DNA of 7,696 nucleotides from Desulfovibrio sp. (GTDB lineage: Bacteria > Desulfobacterota > Desulfovibrionia > Desulfovibrionales > Desulfovibrionaceae). The notes beneath the pieces were generated by a model. That model worked only from the letters and a program-made list of their open reading frames with translations. It ran no database searches and was not told where the DNA came from. A program made the position numbers and the translations under genes. Where the stretch lies: assembly GCA_031270875.1 (NCBI GenBank), contig JAISXC010000045.1:1-7696 (forward strand). Reading direction: 5' to 3'. Below are positions 4,074 to 7,696 of this stretch, piece by piece (position 1 is the stretch's first letter; the number at the start of each line of letters is the position of its first letter).

Positions 4074-5459
4074 ATGGCTGGTCAGGCGCTCATCAAAGAT
4101 TTCGAGGAAATGCTGGGCAGGGAGAACGTATTCGGCTCAGAGGCCGACAGACAGACGTATTCCTATGACTCCGCGGTGTTGACCCCCGTCGTGCCATCCC
4201 TGGTGGTGCGGCCGGTAAGCGTTGAGCAATTGGGGCAGTGCGTCAAAAAGCTCTACGACAACGGCGTCCCCATGACCGTCCGCGGGGCGGGTACCAACCT
4301 GTCCGGCGGCACCATCCCCGACAATTCCGATACCGTCGTGATTCTGACAACCGGCCTGACGCGCATTCTTGAGATCAATGTCAGCGATCTCTATGCCGTG
4401 GTCGAACCCGGCGTCATCACCGCCGACTTCGCGGCGGCCGTCTCCAAGCAAAACCTTTTTTACCCTCCGGACCCGGGTTCCCAGGCCGTATCCACCATTG
4501 CCGGCAACATCGCGGAAAACGCGGGCGGTCTGCGCGGCCTCAAATACGGCTGTACCAAAGACTACGTCATGGGCATCGAATTTTTTGACGCCACGGGCGC
4601 TCTGGTCAAATCCGGTTCGCGCACGGTCAAGTGCGTCACCGGCTACAATCTTGCCGGCATGATGGTTCAGTCCGAAGGCACTCTGGGCGTTATTTCCCAG
4701 GCCGTGCTCAAGCTTGTTCCCCCGCCCAAGGCCAGCAAGGCGCTCATGGCCGTTTTCGCCAACGTCCAGAACGCCGCCGAGGCGGTAGCCGGCATCATCG
4801 CCGCGCACGTTGTGCCCTGTACCTTGGAATTCCTCGACAACAACACCATTGTGCGCGTGGACGACTTCACCAAGGCCGGACTTCCGCGCGAAGCCGGCGC
4901 CATTCTGCTCATTGAGGTGGACGGCCATCCGGCTCAGGTGGCGGAGGAGGCCGACGTTGTGGAGAAGGTGCTCAAGGCCAACAACGCCATTGACGTGAAG
5001 CTGCCCAAGGACGCGGCGGAAAAATTCAAATTGTGGGAGGCCCGACGCATGGCGCTGCCGGTGCTTGCCCGCTGCCGCCCGACAACCGTGCTGGAGGACG
5101 CCACGGTTCCCCGCTCCCAGATTCCCGCCATGATGAAGGCCGTCAACGACATAGCCGCCAAATACCGCCTTGAAGTGGGAACCTTCGGCCATGCCGGGGA
5201 CGGCAATCTGCACCCCACGTTCCTGTGCGACAAACGCGACACCGACGAATTCCGCCGGGTGGAGGAAGCCATTGACGAAATGTTCGATACGGCCCTCAGG
5301 CTCCAGGGCACTCTTTCGGGAGAACACGGCATCGGTACGGCCAAGGCCAAATGGATGGAAAAGGAAACATCTCGCGGAACGATCCTGTTCTCACAACGGC
5401 TGCGGAGGGCGCTTGACCCCAAGGGTCTGCTCAATCCGACGAAACTTGTGGGGATTTGA
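4074..5459 (+). CDS. glcD: FAD-linked 2-hydroxyacid dehydrogenase, GlcD/D-lactate dehydrogenase type
   Basis: The 461-residue flavoprotein is of the GlcD/Dld2 family, which oxidises D-2-hydroxyacids (D-lactate, glycolate) to 2-oxoacids and passes electrons to an iron-sulfur partner. The PCMH-type FAD-binding domain (about 35-215) shows RGAGTNLSGG (70-79), PPDPGS (131-136), GNIAENAGGLRGLKYG (144-159) and GYNLAGMMVQSEGTLGVI (190-207). The C-terminal FAD-oxidase domain (about 218-458) has the GHAGDGNLHP motif (372-381) and SGEHGIG (415-421), and ends with LDPKGLLNPTKL. Length and motifs are complete. It is the first gene of the operon and ends 2 bases before glcF, indicating translational coupling. 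In Desulfovibrio the equivalent glcD-glcF pair is described as a D-lactate dehydrogenase; with lutC and lutB next to it, D-lactate is the likelier substrate here, while glycolate cannot be excluded from sequence. Confidence 0.92.
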   Translation: MAGQALIKDFEEMLGRENVFGSEADRQTYSYDSAVLTPVVPSLVVRPVSVEQLGQCVKKLYDNGVPMTVRGAGTNLSGGTIPDNSDTVVILTTGLTRILEINVSDLYAVVEPGVITADFAAAVSKQNLFYPPDPGSQAVSTIAGNIAENAGGLRGLKYGCTKDYVMGIEFFDATGALVKSGSRTVKCVTGYNLAGMMVQSEGTLGVISQAVLKLVPPPKASKALMAVFANVQNAAEAVAGIIAAHVVPCTLEFLDNNTIVRVDDFTKAGLPREAGAILLIEVDGHPAQVAEEADVVEKVLKANNAIDVKLPKDAAEKFKLWEARRMALPVLARCRPTTVLEDATVPRSQIPAMMKAVNDIAAKYRLEVGTFGHAGDGNLHPTFLCDKRDTDEFRRVEEAIDEMFDTALRLQGTLSGEHGIGTAKAKWMEKETSRGTILFSQRLRRALDPKGLLNPTKLVGI

Positions 5460-5461
5460 GA

Positions 5462-6754
5462 ATGAATACCTTGCATGATCTTGCCAGACGCCTGATGGCG
5501 CTGGACGACAAAATCGTCTACTGCATGAAGTGCGGATTCTGCCAGGGCGTCTGCCCCATGTTCGGCGCTTCCGGCATGGAGGCCGACGTCACCCGCGGCA
5601 AGCTCGTCCTCATCAGCAATCTTGCCCATGAGATGATCCGGGATCCCGAGGCAGTGGCCGACAAACTGGGACGATGTCTGCTGTGCGGCTCCTGTCAGGC
5701 GGCCTGTCCGCCCGGCGTCAAAATCATGGACGTGTTTCTGGAGGCAAGGGAGCTGGTTTACGGCTATCTTGGGCTCAGTCCCGTCAAAAAAATGATTTTC
5801 AGAATTCTGCTGGCCAAACCCGCCCTTTTCAATTTCGCCATGCGCGTGGGCGCGCCCTTGCAGAACCTGGTATTCCGCAAAACCGGCGAAGCCCAGGGCA
5901 CCGCCTGCGCCCCCATGCTCTCTTTCATGCTGGGGGACAGGCACATCCGCCCGCTGGCCAAAAGCCCCCTGCACGCCGAATACGGTTTCGTGAACGAGCC
6001 GCGCTCGGGCGGCGGGCTGAAGGTGGCGTTTTTTCCCGGCTGCGTCGGCGACAAAATGTATACGGACATGGCCAAGGCCTGCCTGAAGGTTCTGCGCTAT
6101 CACAAAGTGGCCGTCTACATGCCGGACAAACTGGCCTGCTGCGGCCTTCCGGCCCTCTCTTCGGGCGACGCGGAGGGGATGCTCAAAGAGCTGAAAACAA
6201 ATCTGGACGTGTTCTCCACGGGCGATTTCGATTACGTCATGAGCCCCTGCGCTTCCTGTACCTCCTGCATCAAGGAGCACTGGCCGCGGTACGCCGCGCG
6301 CCTTGGCTCCCATGAACAGAAACTTGCCCGGGAAACGGCGGCCAAGGCCGTTGACATCAATGCCTTCCTCATTGACGTTCTTAAAGTGAAACCCGCCCGG
6401 AGCAATGCCAACGCCCAGGCCGTCACGTATCACGATTCCTGCCACCTCAAAAAAACCCTTGGCGTTTCGAGCCAGCCGCGGGCGCTCATCGCCGCGAACC
6501 CGGCCTATACGCTGACGGAAATGGCGGAGGCCGATCGCTGCTGCGGATGCGGCGGTTCATTCAATCTTTTTCATTACGACTGGTCGCGCAGGATAGGTCA
6601 GCGCAAGCGCGACAATGTGGTCGCTTCCGGCGCGCGGATTGTGGCCGCGGCCTGCCCCGCCTGCATGATGCAGCTTGAGGATGTTCTCTCCCATAACCAT
6701 GACCCGGTGCGGGTAAGGCATACGGTGGAATTGTACGCGGAAAGTCTGAGATAG
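5462..6754 (+). CDS. glcF: Iron-sulfur subunit of the GlcD/GlcF-type dehydrogenase
   Basis: The 430-residue protein is a GlcF-type electron-transfer subunit. Two ferredoxin-like [4Fe-4S] motifs are seen, C21-x2-C24-x2-C27-x3-C31-P and C72-x2-C75-x2-C78-x3-C82-P. Two cysteine-rich CCG domains follow: the first has FFPGC (190-194), C226-C227-G and SPCASCTSC (261-269); the second has YHDSCH (323-328), RCCGCGGSFN (359-368) and ACPAC (397-401). All cysteines expected for the two cubane clusters and the CCG units are there. It takes electrons from the FAD of GlcD and hands them to the membrane quinone pool or another carrier. The ATG at 5462 (GGGGA 7 bases before) is preferred to the TTG at 5456, which overlaps the glcD stop. 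No membrane segment is evident. A gap of 131 bases separates it from lutC, longer than other gaps in the operon. Confidence 0.92.
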   Translation: MNTLHDLARRLMALDDKIVYCMKCGFCQGVCPMFGASGMEADVTRGKLVLISNLAHEMIRDPEAVADKLGRCLLCGSCQAACPPGVKIMDVFLEARELVYGYLGLSPVKKMIFRILLAKPALFNFAMRVGAPLQNLVFRKTGEAQGTACAPMLSFMLGDRHIRPLAKSPLHAEYGFVNEPRSGGGLKVAFFPGCVGDKMYTDMAKACLKVLRYHKVAVYMPDKLACCGLPALSSGDAEGMLKELKTNLDVFSTGDFDYVMSPCASCTSCIKEHWPRYAARLGSHEQKLARETAAKAVDINAFLIDVLKVKPARSNANAQAVTYHDSCHLKKTLGVSSQPRALIAANPAYTLTEMAEADRCCGCGGSFNLFHYDWSRRIGQRKRDNVVASGARIVAAACPACMMQLEDVLSHNHDPVRVRHTVELYAESLR

Positions 6755-6885
6755 CGGCGTGCCCGCCGATTCAGACAATCCGACGCTGTTGCGTCGTAAT
6801 TTAACGCCCCTTGGTCCGTGAGAATTCCAGTCGGGATATAAAAACCGCGGCGTTATCGTTACGGATCCGGGGAAAGGAGTTATGT
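6755..6885 (+). promoter_or_regulatory. Gap between glcF and lutC with a stem-loop
   Basis: The 131-base gap holds CGACGC-TGTT-GCGTCG (6781-6796, a perfect 6 bp) followed by TAATTTAA rather than a T-run, so at most a weak terminator or an RNA-processing or stability element. TATAAA at 6837-6842 could be a -10 box, but the nearest -35 match (TTGGTC, 6811-6816) is 20 bases away, so an internal promoter is only a possibility. SD AAGGAG (6874-6879) follows. Confidence 0.3.
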
Positions 6886-7527
6886 ATGGCCCAAACGGAT
6901 TCCACCACCCGGCAGACGGTGGAAACATTCATCGCCAAGGCCACGGCGGTCAACGCCGTGGTGCAGGAGCTTCCGACAATCCCGGCGGCCCTGCAATACG
7001 TGGCGGACGTCTGTGAGAGCAAAAACCCCGCCGAGATTCTGGCCGATGAGCCCGGCACGGAACAGGGGCCTCCCGGCCCCAACAACCAGCCGACGCGCGT
7101 CAAACGTATTGTGGCCGCTCCGGACCTGAGCGACGGGGAGTTCGCCGCTCTCTCGAAACTCTGTGAAGAAAAAGGCTTTCTCTGCGTCCGCGAGGGGTTG
7201 CGCAAATACGTGGCCGGATTTGACGTGGGCGTCACCAAGGGCCTGCTCGGCGTTGCCGCCAGCGGCACCTGCATGATGAACACAGACCGGGAAGACCCGC
7301 GCCTTGCCGGAATGCTGGCGGAAATACACGTCATCCTCCTGCGCAAATCCGTCATTTACCCCGATCTTCCCTCCATTGCCCAACTGTTGCGCGAGCGCAT
7401 GAATGAAGCGCCCGCCACGTACACCACGCTGATCTCCGGCCCGAGCCGCACGGCCGACATAGAGCGCGTGGCCGCGGTGGGCGTGCACGGCCCGCTGGAA
7501 CTGCATATCATTCTTCTGGAGGAGTAA
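6886..7527 (+). CDS. lutC: LutC-type LUD domain protein, lactate utilisation
   Basis: The 213-residue protein is of the LutC/YkgG (LUD domain) family, a component of the LutABC complex that oxidises L-lactate to pyruvate in the cytoplasm. Features seen: an N-terminal helical part (1-55); a nucleotide-fold-like core; GVTKGLLGVAASGTC (115-129), DREDPRLAGMLAEIHVIL (134-151), and the family's C-terminal signature SGPSRTADIE (184-193) followed by GVHGPLELH (199-207). Length is normal for LutC (about 200-240). The ATG at 6886 is chosen for AAGGAG 6 bases before it; an upstream in-frame start at 6811 lacks an SD. Where many LUD proteins read AE(T/S)GT, this one has AASGT, so a normally acidic position is Ser. 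It ends 5 bases before lutB, whose SD lies within its last codons. Confidence 0.9.
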   Translation: MAQTDSTTRQTVETFIAKATAVNAVVQELPTIPAALQYVADVCESKNPAEILADEPGTEQGPPGPNNQPTRVKRIVAAPDLSDGEFAALSKLCEEKGFLCVREGLRKYVAGFDVGVTKGLLGVAASGTCMMNTDREDPRLAGMLAEIHVILLRKSVIYPDLPSIAQLLRERMNEAPATYTTLISGPSRTADIERVAAVGVHGPLELHIILLEE

Positions 7528-7532
7528 AGGCC

Positions 7533-7696
7533 ATGCATGAAGCCCCAACCACCCTCTCCGAATATCGCAAGCAGATTGATTCCGCGTTGCAGGACGAATT
7601 TCTGCGCCGCACGCTGGACACCTTTGCCGTGGCCTACCGCGCCAACCGTGAAACCATTTTCAAGGAAGTGGACGAGCGCTCCCTCATCAACCAGAT
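7533..7696 (+). CDS. lutB: LutB-type iron-sulfur protein, N-terminal part (runs off the right edge)
   Basis: The frame from the ATG at 7533 stays open to the end: 54 complete codons beginning MHEAPTTLSEYRKQIDSAL, then FLRRTLDTFAVAYRANRE at about 23-40. The (Y/F)RK-I--AL---FLR-ALD-FA-AYR-(A/S)R pattern is the N-terminus of LutB-like proteins. LutB carries a LUD domain and [4Fe-4S] clusters and works with LutC in L-lactate oxidation. GGAGGAG (7518-7524) lies 8 bases before the ATG inside the end of lutC, so the two are translationally coupled. The cluster-binding part is outside the window. As I recall, Desulfovibrio has a long version fused to a LutA-like part; that cannot be tested here. Confidence 0.85.
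   Translation, partial: MHEAPTTLSEYRKQIDSALQDEFLRRTLDTFAVAYRANRETIFKEVDERSLINQ

Noticed and set aside
4137..5327. 396-codon open frame on the minus strand inside glcD
   Set aside because: Rich in Gly, His and Arg as typical for an antisense frame; glcD covers it fully and shows conserved motifs.
4934..6445. 503-codon open frame on the minus strand across glcD and glcF
   Set aside because: It is antisense to two genes with complete family motifs, its translation has no recognisable domain, and long antisense frames are expected in GC-rich genes.

Overview
The window reads as a piece of chromosome from a Desulfovibrio-like sulfate reducer (Desulfobacterota; Desulfovibrio, Bilophila or a relative). 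No single gene proves this. The reasons are the S10 N-terminus, which matches the form I know from Desulfovibrio, and the order glcD-glcF-lutC-lutB, which resembles the lactate (organic acid) oxidation region of that group. Coding sequence is GC-rich, with strong Shine-Dalgarno (SD) sites. No mobile element, tRNA, rRNA or CRISPR array was seen.

Layout. Positions 1-89 hold the start of rpsJ (ribosomal protein S10) on the minus strand, so the ribosomal protein operon runs off the left edge. Upstream of it is a gene-free stretch of about 575 bases (90-664). It holds several inverted repeats, a possible three-way-junction RNA (482-539) and a terminator-like hairpin (438-461), all readable in the rpsJ direction. 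Then comes a divergent pair: a fumarylacetoacetate hydrolase (FAH)-family enzyme on the minus strand (665-1552) and galactarate dehydratase garD on the plus strand (1680-3230). Their predicted promoters overlap between them. A small XRE-family repressor-like gene (3353-3622, minus) converges on garD and diverges from the next operon.

That operon starts at a good sigma70-type promoter (3850-3877) and has a leader of about 190 nt with two perfect hairpins and a direct repeat. It contains glcD (FAD-linked 2-hydroxyacid dehydrogenase), glcF (its iron-sulfur partner), lutC, and the first 54 codons of lutB, cut by the right edge.

How the genes fit together. GlcD and GlcF should oxidise D-lactate or a similar 2-hydroxyacid such as glycolate to the 2-oxoacid. 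LutB and LutC belong to the L-lactate oxidation system, so the operon could deliver pyruvate and electrons from both lactate isomers. GarD dehydrates galactarate to a keto-deoxy-glucarate; the usual next steps in E. coli (aldolase GarL, then GarR and GarK) are absent from the window. The divergent FAH-family enzyme is a candidate for handling that product or a related 2-oxoacid, but this is inference from position. The XRE protein is the likely local regulator of the lactate operon, itself, or both.
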